From Chlorobiota bacterium (lineage in GTDB: Bacteria > Bacteroidota > Chlorobiia > Chlorobiales > Chlorobiaceae): a stretch of 64,000 nt of DNA. The DNA lies in NCBI GenBank assembly GCA_016866305.1, contig VGMX01000005.1:62001-126000 (forward strand), read 5' to 3'. A model generated the notes under the pieces. The model had not been told where the DNA came from, ran no database searches, and was given only the letters and a program-made list of their open reading frames with translations. Shown here piece after piece: positions 16,788-25,848 of this stretch (position 1 is the stretch's first letter; each line of letters starts with the position of its first letter). The translations under genes were made by a program, and so were the position numbers.

Positions 16788-16861
16788 TGGACAATAAAGG
16801 ATTCGAACCTTTGACCTCTCGCGTGTGAAGCGAACGCTCTAACCAGCTGAGCTAATTGTCC
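16788..16861 (-). tRNA. tRNA-Val (anticodon CAC)
   Basis: A complete 74-nt cloverleaf reads on the minus strand: acceptor GGACAAT/ATTGTCC, D arm GCTC-AGCTGGTTA-GAGC, anticodon stem TTCGC/GCGAG with loop TTCACAC giving anticodon CAC, T arm AAAGG-TTCGAAT-CCTTT and discriminator A. The CCA end is not encoded. It decodes GUG. It lies between two paralogous small genes transcribed in the opposite direction. Confidence 0.96.
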
Positions 16862-16950
16862 GTCATAAAGGGGCATACCGCCGCCGATATGGCGTAAGGT
16901 AAGGATTGCCGTCGATTTGTCAAAATAATCTTCCAAAAACAGGAGTACCT

Positions 16951-17184
16951 ATGGAATCAATGAACCCTCCGGATGGGCTGCTCAAAACCGTAGCGGGAGT
17001 TGCCGGTGCAGCGGTGGTTGGCCCGCTGGTCGCTCCGTTCATGCCGGTGCTTGCCGGTCTTGCGGTTGCAGGTCTCGGCATTTTTGCTGCCGGATCGATT
17101 ATCGGCCAGGTTGCCGACAGCGTGATGCACAAGGAGCGGCAGGAAGAGGGGGATATCGAGGATCGACTCCCCTTCAACGGGTAA
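16951..17184 (+). CDS. Micro membrane protein, Ala/Gly-rich (paralogue 2)
   Basis: 77 aa. The ATG at 16951 is preceded by CAGGAGTACCT. The hydrophobic part (about 12-52: [41 protein letters not shown]) is followed by a charged tail ([13 protein letters not shown]). Similar in length, composition and motif order to the gene at 16460, so the two look like an old duplication around the tRNA. The 3' end overlaps the convergent yyaL gene by 11 bp. Single or paired membrane helices; function unknown. Confidence 0.6.
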   Translation: MESMNPPDGLLKTVAGVAGAAVVGPLVAPFMPVLAGLAVAGLGIFAAGSIIGQVADSVMHKERQEEGDIEDRLPFNG

Positions 17185-19315
17185 GCTCCAGCAGCAGTTT
17201 TTCTGCCGCTTCCGGTGTTTCTGCCGGGAGCCGGCATGACCGGTTCTGGCAGAGGTGTACGGCAGGCGTCGGGGCGTCCGGTTCAATTCCTTCGGAAACG
17301 GTGATTTCCGGAAGGCTTTTTGCCGATGCGTGCATGATGGTCATGCCCGGCAGGTAAGGCCGGTTGAGTTTCCGAAGGAAAAGCCCCATTTCCGCAGACT
17401 CCCTGTCTCCGGACAGCACGGCAAGGATTCCGCCTTTGCGGGAGCGGTTCATTGCCGCCAGCATGAGCGGCAGGGCGTGGCTGTTCAGGGACAGCATGCC
17501 GCTGAAGCTTCTGAAGCAGGCTTCGGCCATTTCATTGTACCGTTCATTTCCGGTCAGCAGCGCGATGTCCTGCAGGTTCAGGATGCCGACCGAAGTCGCC
17601 GCGGGTTCGGCCCCGTCATATTCCTCCTTGAGCCTCACGGGCACCGTGTCGTCGTCGATGGCGGTACTGTAATACCCTCCCGATTCATGGTCGAAGAACA
17701 GCCTGTTCTGTGTTTTCTGCAGGGCGATTGCCGTTTCGAGGTACCGGTTGTCGAAGCATGCCTGGTACAGGTCGAGCAGCGCCCTGATGAGGAATGCGTA
17801 ATCCTCGGCTTTTCCGGCGATGGCGGCCTGGCCGTCCCGGTATCGGCGCAGCAGGCGTTTATCCCGCTCATTGCAGAGATGACCGAGCACGAAATCCGCT
17901 GCCCGTCTCGCGGCATCGAGGTACTCGTGCCTCTCCAGCACCCTGAACCCCTTTGCCAGCGCTGAGATCATCAGGCCGTTCCATGAGGTGATGATCTTGT
18001 CATCGCAGAGCGGCCTTGGACGCAGCAGGCGCTTCGCGTACAGCAGTTCCCGGATGCGCTCGAGGGCTTGAGCGGCAACTGCTTCGTCCAAACCCGCTTC
18101 TTTCGCGCCTGTTTCGGAAGGGAGCGCCTGCATGAGCACGTTCTTTCGGGTGAACTCCCCGTGAGGGTCGTTCACGATATTTCCTTCCCGCTTCATGCCG
18201 TAAACGCGGGAGAACAGTTCGAGATGCTCCTTCGGCTCCGGAAGCGCGAAAAGTTCCTCCCACGTCCAGACATAGAACGCACCCTCGGTTTTGCCAGGGC
18301 TTTCATGACCGGAGAAGCTGTCGGCGTCCTCGGCAGAATAAAAACCCCCTTCGGACGACTGCATTTCGTGCAGCGCATAGTTGATGGTGTCCTCGGCCAC
18401 CGATGCGAAAAACCGTTCGCCGCTGATCTGGAAGGCTTCAATATAGCCCAGGGCGAGCTGGGCGTTGTCGTACAGCATCTTTTCGAAATGGGGCAGATGC
18501 CACCGCTCGTCGGTCGAGTAGCGGGCGAACCCGCCACCGCCCTTTCCGGGAATGCCGAGCTGGTCGTGCATGCCCCCTTCGGCCATCTTCTGCAGGGTGT
18601 GCAGGGCCATCGCCTCAGCCTCCCGGCTGCCGGTATGGAAGGCGTGGCTGAAGAGAAATGAAAAAACCGCCGGACGAGGAAACTTGGGCGCGGGGCCGAA
18701 CCCTCCCCAAAGCGGATCGTAGGCGGCTTTCAGCCATTCGAAACAGGCTTCCTGTGCCTCGTTTTCCTCAAGGAAGGGAGCTTCCGACAGATGCCCGGTA
18801 TCTTTTCGAAGCTGTTCGAAAAAAAATGCCGATGCAGCTTTGAGACGGTTCCGGTCGTTTGCCCAGAGTTCGGCCAGGGAGCGGAGGATGGTTCCGAACC
18901 CGGGCATTCCGTAGCGGTCTTCAGGCGGAAAGTAGCTGCCGCCGTAAAAGGGCTGCAAATCCGGCGTGAGCCATACCGACATCGGCCATCCTCCGCGTCC
19001 TGTTGAGGCTTGCACGTAGGTCATGTAGAGGCGGTCAAGATCGGGATGTTCCTCACGGTCCACTTTGACCGGTATGAAATGCCGGTTGAGCAATCCGGCT
19101 ATCCTTTCGTTTTCAAACGATTCCCGTTCCATCACGTGGCACCAGTGGCAGGTTGCGTAACCTATGGAGAGAAAGATCGGCAGGTTACGTGCTCGGGCTT
19201 CTGAGAACGCTGCTTCTCCCCATGGATGCCAGTCCACGGGGTTGCCGGCATGCTGCAGCAGATACGGGCTTTTCTCCTGTGCCAGACGGTTTGGTTGTGT
19301 GTTTCTGCTGTTCAT
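17174..19315 (-). CDS. yyaL: Thioredoxin-like/glycosidase-like protein (YyaL, DUF255, SPATA20 family)
   Basis: 713 aa from the ATG at 19315; another ATG at 19360 would add 15 residues, and I prefer the start close to the conserved [21 protein letters not shown]. The N-terminal thioredoxin-like domain contains [14 protein letters not shown] with a CxxC pair and [12 protein letters not shown]. The remainder is an alpha/alpha-toroid resembling six-hairpin glycosidases ([55 protein letters not shown]). Widespread and nearly universal in shape, but its activity is not established; redox-linked or N-acylglucosamine epimerase-like functions have been proposed. Convergent with the micro membrane gene at its 3' end. 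Confidence 0.92.
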   Translation of the reverse strand: MNSRNTQPNRLAQEKSPYLLQHAGNPVDWHPWGEAAFSEARARNLPIFLSIGYATCHWCHVMERESFENERIAGLLNRHFIPVKVDREEHPDLDRLYMTYVQASTGRGGWPMSVWLTPDLQPFYGGSYFPPEDRYGMPGFGTILRSLAELWANDRNRLKAASAFFFEQLRKDTGHLSEAPFLEENEAQEACFEWLKAAYDPLWGGFGPAPKFPRPAVFSFLFSHAFHTGSREAEAMALHTLQKMAEGGMHDQLGIPGKGGGGFARYSTDERWHLPHFEKMLYDNAQLALGYIEAFQISGERFFASVAEDTINYALHEMQSSEGGFYSAEDADSFSGHESPGKTEGAFYVWTWEELFALPEPKEHLELFSRVYGMKREGNIVNDPHGEFTRKNVLMQALPSETGAKEAGLDEAVAAQALERIRELLYAKRLLRPRPLCDDKIITSWNGLMISALAKGFRVLERHEYLDAARRAADFVLGHLCNERDKRLLRRYRDGQAAIAGKAEDYAFLIRALLDLYQACFDNRYLETAIALQKTQNRLFFDHESGGYYSTAIDDDTVPVRLKEEYDGAEPAATSVGILNLQDIALLTGNERYNEMAEACFRSFSGMLSLNSHALPLMLAAMNRSRKGGILAVLSGDRESAEMGLFLRKLNRPYLPGMTIMHASAKSLPEITVSEGIEPDAPTPAVHLCQNRSCRLPAETPEAAEKLLLELTR

Positions 19316-19469
19316 GGCTGTGCACTGTTTTTCCGGACCCGCGGGATCATGTTCATTCATCAAACAACCATTGCCGCAAGGAAAGTTCTTCCTGAACCGG
19401 AAACAATCTGCAATGGCATCAAGTTATAGGGGTATGAATGTTGCAAAACAGAATTAAAAGTGTCAGAAT

Positions 19470-20483
19470 ATGGGTTCAGGATCGGATACCGGTTCCGTCA
19501 GATGTCTCCGGAACATGTTTGTCTGCACCGTTCTGGTGTCTGTGCAGGTTTTTCTTGCCTCCTGCTCAACGGCTCCCGTTCCTGAACCCCCGGAATTGTC
19601 ATCACAGCAGACGCAAAAGGAGGAGAACATGTCATACCATGAGCTTACGCCGGAAGAGGAACGGGTGATCGTGCAGAAAGGCACCGAAAGGCCATTTTCG
19701 GGCAAATACTATCTTCTTAAGGAGGATGGCACCTATCACTGCAGGCGCTGCGACGCACCGCTTTTCCGTTCATCGGACAAGTTCGAATCCGGCACGGGAT
19801 GGCCGAGCTTCGACGATGCCCTGCCCGGTGCGGTCAAAGAGATTCCCGATGCCGACGGACGGCGCACCGAGATCGTTTGCGCCAGTTGCGGCGGCCATCT
19901 GGGCCATGTCTTTTTCAATGAAGGGCTGACCTCGAAGAACGTGCGTCATTGCGTGAACTCGGTTTCCCTGCATTTCCGTCCGGAGGCGGAAAAGGCCGGC
20001 GCAACACGTACGGCGGTATTCGCGGGCGGCTGCTTCTGGGGGGTGGAGTACCATTTCAGCCGTGTGAAGGGCGTGCTCGGGGTGAAATCGGGTTATACCG
20101 GGGGAGAGACCCCGAGTCCTTCTTACAAGCAGGTTTGCACCGGCCGGACAGGCCATGCCGAAGCGGTTGAGGTGACCTACGATCCTTCGGTGGTAAGCTA
20201 CGACACCCTTGCGAAGCTCTTTTTCGAGATCCATGATCCCGCGCAGGTGAACCGCCAGGGGCCAGACATCGGCACGCAGTACCGTTCGGCGGTGTTCTAC
20301 GCCGACGAGGAGCAGCGGAAGATTGCCGAAAAGCTTATTGCCGAGCTGAAGACGAAGGGGTACCGGGTGGCTACCTCTGTTGAAAAAGCCGGAACCTTCT
20401 GGGAGGCTGAGGATTACCACCAGGATTACTATGACAGGACGGGGCATCAGCCGTATTGTCATGTATACACGAAACGATTCTGA
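19470..20483 (+). CDS. msrBA: Fused MsrB-MsrA methionine sulfoxide reductase, probable lipoprotein
   Basis: 337 aa. The N-terminus carries a lipoprotein signal (VLVSVQVFLASC, lipobox LASC), followed by the MsrB domain (about 55-175) with zinc cysteine pairs CRRCDAP and CASCGGHLGH and catalytic RHCVNSVSLHF. The MsrA domain (about 180-335) has the active-site GGCFWGVE, GYTGGETPSPSYKQVCTG and YHQDYYDRTGHQPYC. It reduces both R- and S-methionine sulfoxide, here most likely in the periplasm on membrane-anchored enzyme. The MsrB-first domain order is the less common one. ATG 19515 is an alternative start giving a shorter signal. Monocistronic. Confidence 0.92.
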   Translation: MGSGSDTGSVRCLRNMFVCTVLVSVQVFLASCSTAPVPEPPELSSQQTQKEENMSYHELTPEEERVIVQKGTERPFSGKYYLLKEDGTYHCRRCDAPLFRSSDKFESGTGWPSFDDALPGAVKEIPDADGRRTEIVCASCGGHLGHVFFNEGLTSKNVRHCVNSVSLHFRPEAEKAGATRTAVFAGGCFWGVEYHFSRVKGVLGVKSGYTGGETPSPSYKQVCTGRTGHAEAVEVTYDPSVVSYDTLAKLFFEIHDPAQVNRQGPDIGTQYRSAVFYADEEQRKIAEKLIAELKTKGYRVATSVEKAGTFWEAEDYHQDYYDRTGHQPYCHVYTKRF

Positions 20484-20726
20484 CATTCGCACTCCTGAAT
20501 GTTGCCTGGGCCGGGGTAATCCCCGGTTCTGACATCGGCAGCTCCTTTCTCCCTTTGTTGATGTTGCGAATAAAGAACTTTAATAATCAAAGTATTCGCG
20601 GACAGGGAGAAGAAGGGAACAGGACAATATGCCCGGGATAGCTGATCATGTCGGGAGGGCGTGCATTTTTCTCCGCTTTGTATGTATTTTGCAGAAAAGT
20701 AAGGCGTTGCCCCAACCGAAACCGAT

Positions 20727-22022
20727 ATGAGCGATTCCTTGATTCTCTTTCTGCTGCTGCTTGTGCTGCTGCTGATTGTTTTCATCCTTTTCCGCCAGTT
20801 CGGCGATGCGCCCCGCAAATCAGAACTGATGCGCCTGCAGGGTGCCGAAGCGGAGCGGGACCGTGCGCTCGCGCGACTTGAAGCGGCAGGAGGGGAACTG
20901 GAGCGGCTCAGGGTCGAGCAAGCGCGTCTCGAAGCCGACCTGCAGCATGAGCGGCGGAGCGCCGCCGAAAAGATCTCCCTGCTTGAAGAGTCCGAGGTCC
21001 GTTTGCAGAAAGAGTTTGAAAACCTTGCCGGGCGTATCCTCGAAGAGCGGGGCAGGGCGCTCGGCGAGGAGAACCGGGAGCGCATGGCGACCCTGCTGCA
21101 GCCTTTCCGGGAGCAGCTCGACGGCTTCCGGCGCAGGGTAGACGAATTGCACGAAGCAAGTATCGCTGGTTCGGCAGGTCTTCGGGAGCAGGTCAGGCAG
21201 CTTATGGAACTCAGCGGCCGGTTAAGCGACGAGGCGAACACCCTGGCCAGGGCCATCAAGGGGGAGGCCAAGAAGCAGGGTGACTGGGGTGAGATGATCG
21301 TCGAGCGGATATTCGAGGCGTCGGGACTTGAGAAGGATCGGGAATATGTCGCTCAGGGAAGTTTCCGCAATGAGGACGGCATGCTGAGGCGTCCGGATTT
21401 CATGGTGATGCTTCCGGGCGGAAAGGCGGTCATTGTCGATTCCAAAGTATCGCTGACCGCCTACGAGCGGTTCTGCAGCGAGGAGGACGAGTCACGCAGG
21501 GAGCGGCACCTGAAGGAGCATGTACAGTCGGTAAGACGCCATATCTCGGGCCTGCTTGAAAAGGATTACCACGATATCGGGGGAAATCGCACGCTCGATT
21601 TCGTGATCATGTGCATACCGCTCGAACCAGCATGGCAGGCGGTCATGCAGGCCGATCCGGAGCTTCTGTACGATCTTTCCGGAAAAAATGTCGTGCTCTG
21701 CGGTCCGGCGACACTGATGATCACGCTCAAGCTCATCGCGCAGATATGGAGGAGGGAGAACGAAAACCGGAACGCCGAGCTTATCGCCGACAAGGCCGGC
21801 AGAATCTATGATCAGGTCGCTCTCATCGTGGATGCCATGGACGAAGCCCGCAAAAGGCTTTCAGGCGTGTCGGATTCCTTCGATCTTGCTTTGCGCCGTC
21901 TTTCGGAAGGGCGTGGCAACCTGGTCGGCAAGGTGGAGGAGATACGCAGGCTCGGAGCGAAGGTGAGCCGAAGGATTGCGACCGATGCCGCAGAAGATGC
22001 GCAAGAGGGGAGCGAAGGGTAG
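20727..22022 (+). CDS. rmuC: RmuC-family DNA recombination protein
   Basis: 431 aa. The single N-terminal membrane helix is LILFLLLLVLLLIVFILF. A long coiled coil follows (about 40-180: AERDRALARLEAAGGELERLRVEQARLEADLQ and further Glu/Arg heptads). The RmuC nuclease-like core is EAKKQGDWGEMIVERIFEASGL, RRPDFMVMLPGGKAVIVDSKVSLTAYERF and FVIMCIPLEPAW, a PD-(D/E)xK signature with the DSK triad residue. The family limits inversions and small rearrangements in E. coli. The length is normal. It is separated by one base from the oppositely oriented higA-like gene. Confidence 0.93.
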   Translation: MSDSLILFLLLLVLLLIVFILFRQFGDAPRKSELMRLQGAEAERDRALARLEAAGGELERLRVEQARLEADLQHERRSAAEKISLLEESEVRLQKEFENLAGRILEERGRALGEENRERMATLLQPFREQLDGFRRRVDELHEASIAGSAGLREQVRQLMELSGRLSDEANTLARAIKGEAKKQGDWGEMIVERIFEASGLEKDREYVAQGSFRNEDGMLRRPDFMVMLPGGKAVIVDSKVSLTAYERFCSEEDESRRERHLKEHVQSVRRHISGLLEKDYHDIGGNRTLDFVIMCIPLEPAWQAVMQADPELLYDLSGKNVVLCGPATLMITLKLIAQIWRRENENRNAELIADKAGRIYDQVALIVDAMDEARKRLSGVSDSFDLALRRLSEGRGNLVGKVEEIRRLGAKVSRRIATDAAEDAQEGSEG

Positions 22023-22023
22023 G

Positions 22024-22338
22024 TTATGCTTCCGTTTCCGAGTGGTCGTATACCGGGATATCCCGTTCTATGGAATTACCGGCCTCGTTCATGGCGACTT
22101 TCAGGTCGTAGTCCATCTGCAGACCGAACCAGAACTGCGCAGGAGTGCTGAAGTACCGGGCAAGACGCAGGGCGGTATCGGCGGTAATGCACCGCTTTCC
22201 GGTAATGATGTCGTTGATTCTCCAGACCGGGATGCGGATATCCTCTGCAACCTGTCTTTCCGTCAGGTTCAGCGGGTTCAGGAAATCTTCAAGGAGAACG
22301 GTTCCCGGGTGAAGGGGATTGTTTTTTCTGGCAATCAT
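22024..22338 (-). CDS. higA: HigA-type antitoxin / XRE regulator, orphan
   Basis: 104 aa. LHPGTVLLEDFLNPLNLTERQVAEDIRIPVWRINDIITGKRCITADTALRLARYF is the characteristic HigA helix-turn-helix, followed by FWFGLQMDYDLKVA. The ATG at 22338 is preceded on its strand by AAGGAGAGCC. In HigBA loci the toxin gene sits immediately upstream. Here only 214 bp separate this gene from the sqr 3' end, and no HigB-like frame is visible. It is therefore an orphan antitoxin or a solitary regulator. It would bind its own promoter and repress. Confidence 0.85.
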   Translation of the reverse strand: MIARKNNPLHPGTVLLEDFLNPLNLTERQVAEDIRIPVWRINDIITGKRCITADTALRLARYFSTPAQFWFGLQMDYDLKVAMNEAGNSIERDIPVYDHSETEA

Positions 22339-22500
22339 GAGTCGGCTCTCCTTCCGGTATGGAGCATAGGAAAAAATGGGGATATGTATGTGCAGATTAC
22401 CACTTTTTTCGGGATTTCAAACCTTCTGAACACCTGTTTTTTTCAGTGATCCTTCATTTCTTGCCGGCTCATGATTACTCCCGGGGGCAGAGGAGCCCTG

Positions 22501-22528
22501 AAAAAAAAAGCCGGGATCGTGTCCCGGC
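22501..22528 (-). terminator. Terminator of the sqr gene
   Basis: Stem GCCGGGA (22510-22516) with TCCCGGC (22522-22528) and loop TCGTG. On the minus strand it ends in nine T (A tract at 22501-22509), 24 bp behind the sqr stop. On the plus strand a weaker T-rich stretch follows, so it may work both ways. Confidence 0.85.
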
Positions 22529-22552
22529 CTCTTTTATTATTTCCCCGTTCGT

Positions 22553-23779
22553 TCATCCAACCTCTTTTCCCGCCATGACGAGCGTGGGAGGAGCACCAAG
22601 ATGCTTTCCGGCCAGCAGCACGTTCCAGTAAAGCCACTCGAAGCCGGTCTTTCCGTACCAGTTCATTTTTGTCTCCTTCAGCAGCGTGAAGGGGCCGAGC
22701 TTCGGCATGGGGAACTTGCCGGGAAGCGGTTCGATCTTGTAGTTGAAGTCGATGACCGACGAGGTGCCTTTCGAATACACGATGAAGCATGTCGAGTGTC
22801 CGTCGAATATCTCCTCCGGTTTTGCTCCGAGTATTTCCGCCATGATGTTGAACACTACCACGTCGGCCTCGTAATGCGCTACCGATCCGGCTTTCGAGGT
22901 GGGCACGTTTGTTGCATCCCCGATAACGTAGACTCCTTCGTGCTTGAGTGCTTTCAGGGTGTTCTGGTGTGTCGGCACGTATCCGATGCCGTCGTCGATG
23001 CCCGAATCGCTGATGACCTTGCTGCCGAGTGTTGTAGGGATCGATACCAGCATGTCGTACTTCACCCGGTCGCCCTTGACCGATTCGATGTATTTTTCCT
23101 TGCCGTTGACTTCGCCCAGCTCGAACGATGGCGTGATCCTGATGTTCTTTTCCTTGGCGACCTGAGTGAAGACCGCAGTGGCTTTCGGTTTGGTGAAGGC
23201 TCCCGCCAGCGGCGTGACCAGTTCTATTTCCACCTTGTCCCTGATCCCGCGGCTCTTGAAATACCAGTCGGACATGAAGATGAACTCGATTGGGGCTACC
23301 GGACACTTGAAGGGTAGTTCCGCGATGTTCAGCACCACTTTCCCGCCGTCGAACTCCTTCATTTTAAGGCGCAGCAGTTCCGAATCCTCAAGGGTGTAGA
23401 AGGTGAAGGCGTTCTTGCCCCATGCGTCGAGCAGGCCGTCATTTTCCTCGGGTGCGATCCTGCAGCCTGTGCTGATGACCAGGAAGTCGTAGGAGAACTT
23501 ATGATGCGCGGTTGTAACCTCCTTTTTGTCGGGGTCGATGCGGACGATCTCGTCAATGACGAAATTCACGCCCGGCAGGATGTATTTCTTTCTCGATTTG
23601 GTAAGGGTTCCGACTTTCTGGAGACCGAACGGAACGAATATCATTCCCGGCTGATAGATGTGCGTGTCGTCACGGTCGATAACAGTAATCTCCCATTCCT
23701 CGGGCAAATGACGCCTGAGATTGTTCGAAATGATGGTTCCGCCTGTTCCTCCGCCCAGTACAACGATTTTTTTCGGCAT
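22553..23779 (-). CDS. sqr: Sulfide:quinone oxidoreductase-family FAD enzyme
   Basis: 408 aa from the ATG at 23779, which has GGAGG nine bases upstream on its strand; the longer upstream frame lacks this. The FAD-binding motif is VVLGGGTGGTIISNN (residues 7-20). Three Cys are suitably spaced at 106 (STGCRIAP), 159 (LPFKCPVAPIEF) and 331 (GHSTCFIVY). The second dinucleotide motif is EGVYVIGDATNVPTSKAG. SQR oxidises sulfide at the membrane and passes electrons to quinone, yielding polysulfide; this is a core reaction of phototrophic sulfur bacteria. The subtype among the several chlorobial SQRs cannot be set by eye. Flanked by a strong terminator. Confidence 0.88.
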   Translation of the reverse strand: MPKKIVVLGGGTGGTIISNNLRRHLPEEWEITVIDRDDTHIYQPGMIFVPFGLQKVGTLTKSRKKYILPGVNFVIDEIVRIDPDKKEVTTAHHKFSYDFLVISTGCRIAPEENDGLLDAWGKNAFTFYTLEDSELLRLKMKEFDGGKVVLNIAELPFKCPVAPIEFIFMSDWYFKSRGIRDKVEIELVTPLAGAFTKPKATAVFTQVAKEKNIRITPSFELGEVNGKEKYIESVKGDRVKYDMLVSIPTTLGSKVISDSGIDDGIGYVPTHQNTLKALKHEGVYVIGDATNVPTSKAGSVAHYEADVVVFNIMAEILGAKPEEIFDGHSTCFIVYSKGTSSVIDFNYKIEPLPGKFPMPKLGPFTLLKETKMNWYGKTGFEWLYWNVLLAGKHLGAPPTLVMAGKEVG

Positions 23780-24284
23780 GCTGCAGCCTCCGTTTATGGT
23801 TTGATAAGGTGAAGATCGTGTTCGATGATTCCGATTGTTCCGGCTGTAACCGCAGTTGTGCCCTGCAGAGCCGCAGCCTCCTGTGCGGGATAACCGTGCG
23901 TACGAAGCCGCCACCGGTCATTCCGTGTTCAATGCCGTACCGGATAGGGAATTTCAAAGGTCCTGCGAAGCATTCTTTTCGCAGTCGGAAGGAGCAGTTC
24001 TTCTTTGTGCGGTTTGTTTCGCCCATACTCCAGACCTGCGCTCTTGCCGGAGTTATTCAAAAATTACTATATAATTTAATAATTGAATGGTTATATACAA
24101 GAATAGTTTCATCCGTTACCGTTATCGCCCCGCATCCGGCAGCTCCCGGGCAGCTTCAGAAAAAAGGGGACGAATCGTGTTTTTGTTGCACAGGTAAGCG
24201 GCATGCGACTATATTGCCGTAAAGAACGGGAAGAGAACATCGGTTCCTGTCGTTTCCTGAACATGATGCAATACCGGAGGACTC
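23780..24284. other. Long intergenic region upstream of sqr
   Basis: About 505 bp between divergently transcribed genes. Short frames here lack ribosome-binding sites and protein-like composition. The part 24058-24097 is markedly AT-rich (AAAATTACTATATAATTTAATAATTG), unlike the GC-rich flanks. The region probably contains the promoters for sqr (leftward) and the YbjN-like gene (rightward). No gene or RNA is supported. Confidence 0.45.
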
Positions 24285-24782
24285 ATGAGCTTTGCCGGAC
24301 TTCTGGAGGAGTTTGTTGCCGATATCGGCTGGAAAGACGAGATAGAAACGCTTGAAGATGAAGCTCTCAGCCGTCTGGCCGTAAGGCTGAAGGTCGGCGC
24401 CGGCTCCTTCCGCCTGCTTCTGGAAGGGTACGAGGCGCAGCAGTGGCTCGTGCTCTCTCTTTATGCGCCTTTTCCGGCCAGGCAGGAGACGCTTGTCGAT
24501 CTCTGTCTGCTCTTCAATTACCTGAACGCAACCTTCAGCTATCCGGGACATATCTGCGCGGAGGACGAGGCCGTCTGCTACAGGCATATTGTTGATGCGG
24601 GAGCTTCAGGTTCCGGATTCGGGTTCATCTACAATATGCTCGGCGCCGCAACCGACCTGTTCGAACGTCATGCAGCCGTGATAGAGGCTGTTGCTGCAGG
24701 AGAGGCCGGCTATGAGGATGCGCGCATGATGATTGAAAGGGGGAGCCAGAGCAGGGGCCTGTCAGAAGAGGAAACACATTAA
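24285..24782 (+). CDS. YbjN-like domain protein (type III secretion chaperone-like fold)
   Basis: 165 aa. The ATG at 24285 follows CCGGAGG, a strong ribosome-binding site. The sequence (LRLKVGAGSFRLLLEGYEAQQWLVLSLYAPFP, ETLVDLCLLFNYLNATFSYPGHI, ICAEDEAVCYRHIVDAG) has the alternating helix-strand layout of YbjN/T3SS-chaperone-like domains, in which an N-terminal helix precedes an antiparallel sheet. A C-terminal helix contains FERHAAVIEAVAAG. Family members are cytosolic with no enzymatic motif. Its stop overlaps the convergent radical SAM gene by four bases. Family assignment is by pattern only. Confidence 0.5.
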   Translation: MSFAGLLEEFVADIGWKDEIETLEDEALSRLAVRLKVGAGSFRLLLEGYEAQQWLVLSLYAPFPARQETLVDLCLLFNYLNATFSYPGHICAEDEAVCYRHIVDAGASGSGFGFIYNMLGAATDLFERHAAVIEAVAAGEAGYEDARMMIERGSQSRGLSEEETH

Positions 24783-25828
24783 GGTTTCCCGTTCGGACGA
24801 TCATGGCGGACCGCTTCGAGGATTCCTCTGCGAATGGTCAGTTCCGCGGCTTTTTCTTCTGCAAACGAAGCAAGCACTTCGCGGGTTTCGGTTCTGGTAA
24901 AGATGTCATTGCACAGATGACAATGGTTCACATACCGTTCCCTGAAGGCAATGGAAGGGTTTTTCTCCAGGATGAATTTTCTTATTCCGTATGGCCCCTC
25001 GAGAGCCAGCCAGTTTGCGATCAGGTCGCTGTTTGCGGTTTCCAGCAATTCCGCGATTCTCGATGCATCCCAGAAGCCTGCTCCAAGTTCAGGGACATGC
25101 TGTTCCATCATGCCGCAACAAATGCGCAACTCCCCGGATGGCGAAATCACGAGGCTCTCAAGAACGCTGCAGCATGGAGATGACCATGCTGCGGGACTTT
25201 CGGGATAGATGATGTAATCCTCTTCACGCAGGAGGTCGCAACCATGGCCGACCGGAACGGTAAGGGATGAGCTGTACAGGTTTTCCCCATCCTGAGCGGT
25301 CCTGCCCGGTTTGAATTCGCTCAGATGCACGCCCAGAAACTCTCCAAGATATTCGGGAGTAATTCTGGTGCCGACAACCCGTTTATGGGCAATGAGCAGC
25401 GGCATCCCGATCTCTTTGGCCGCCCGGAAGGCATGGCGAAGGTTGGCGAGAGGGATGAACTCCTGATGGAGATCGTCGCAACTGAAGTTGATTTCGCTCA
25501 GACCCTTTTCCTGCAATCTTCCGAGGATGTTCCTGGCCTTTTCTGCCGTTGTTGCCCAGAAAGCGTTGGTGACCACGCGGGTTCCCATGCCCCGGGCGCT
25601 GGCGAATGCGATCGCTTCCTCCACGTCGTGCATTTTCAGCAGTGGTTCTCCACCGGTGAAAACAGCAAGGGATAGCGGGAGGTAACGATCAAGGGTTTCA
25701 ATCACCTCCCGCATGAATGCCGCATCAAGAAAAGGGCCGCCGAAAGGTCCGGAGCGGGTTACGCAGTACTTGCAGCTTACCGGACAGTCATAGGTTACTG
25801 AAAAAACAATACTGTAACTTTTTGCCAT
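24779..25828 (-). CDS. Radical SAM enzyme with extra C-terminal cysteines
   Basis: 349 aa. The [4Fe-4S]-SAM motif is CPVSCKYC (Cys15, Cys19, Cys22, CxxxCxxC), with the SAM-binding segment FTGGEPLLKMHD at about 58-69. The C-terminal third has two further Cys groups: SSPCCSVLESLVISPSGELRICCG and NHCHLCNDIF. They are arranged like auxiliary clusters of SPASM/Twitch-type maturases, and the SPSGELRICC phrase is typical of that domain. The gene lies 20 bp behind, and on the same strand as, a protein with an NHLP-like leader motif, so peptide maturation is a good hypothesis. No protease or ABC exporter is adjacent. Its convergent partner overlaps by four bases. Confidence 0.88.
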   Translation of the reverse strand: MAKSYSIVFSVTYDCPVSCKYCVTRSGPFGGPFLDAAFMREVIETLDRYLPLSLAVFTGGEPLLKMHDVEEAIAFASARGMGTRVVTNAFWATTAEKARNILGRLQEKGLSEINFSCDDLHQEFIPLANLRHAFRAAKEIGMPLLIAHKRVVGTRITPEYLGEFLGVHLSEFKPGRTAQDGENLYSSSLTVPVGHGCDLLREEDYIIYPESPAAWSSPCCSVLESLVISPSGELRICCGMMEQHVPELGAGFWDASRIAELLETANSDLIANWLALEGPYGIRKFILEKNPSIAFRERYVNHCHLCNDIFTRTETREVLASFAEEKAAELTIRRGILEAVRHDRPNGKP

Positions 25829-25848
25829 TGCATCAGAAGCGGAGCGTT

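Noticed and set aside
16788-16861. tRNA-Val as an integration site
   Set aside because: No integrase, no repeated tRNA 3' end and no compositional change next to it.
20511-20526. CCGGGG/CCCCGG hairpin after msrBA as a terminator
   Set aside because: The stem is strong, but no T tract follows on either strand.
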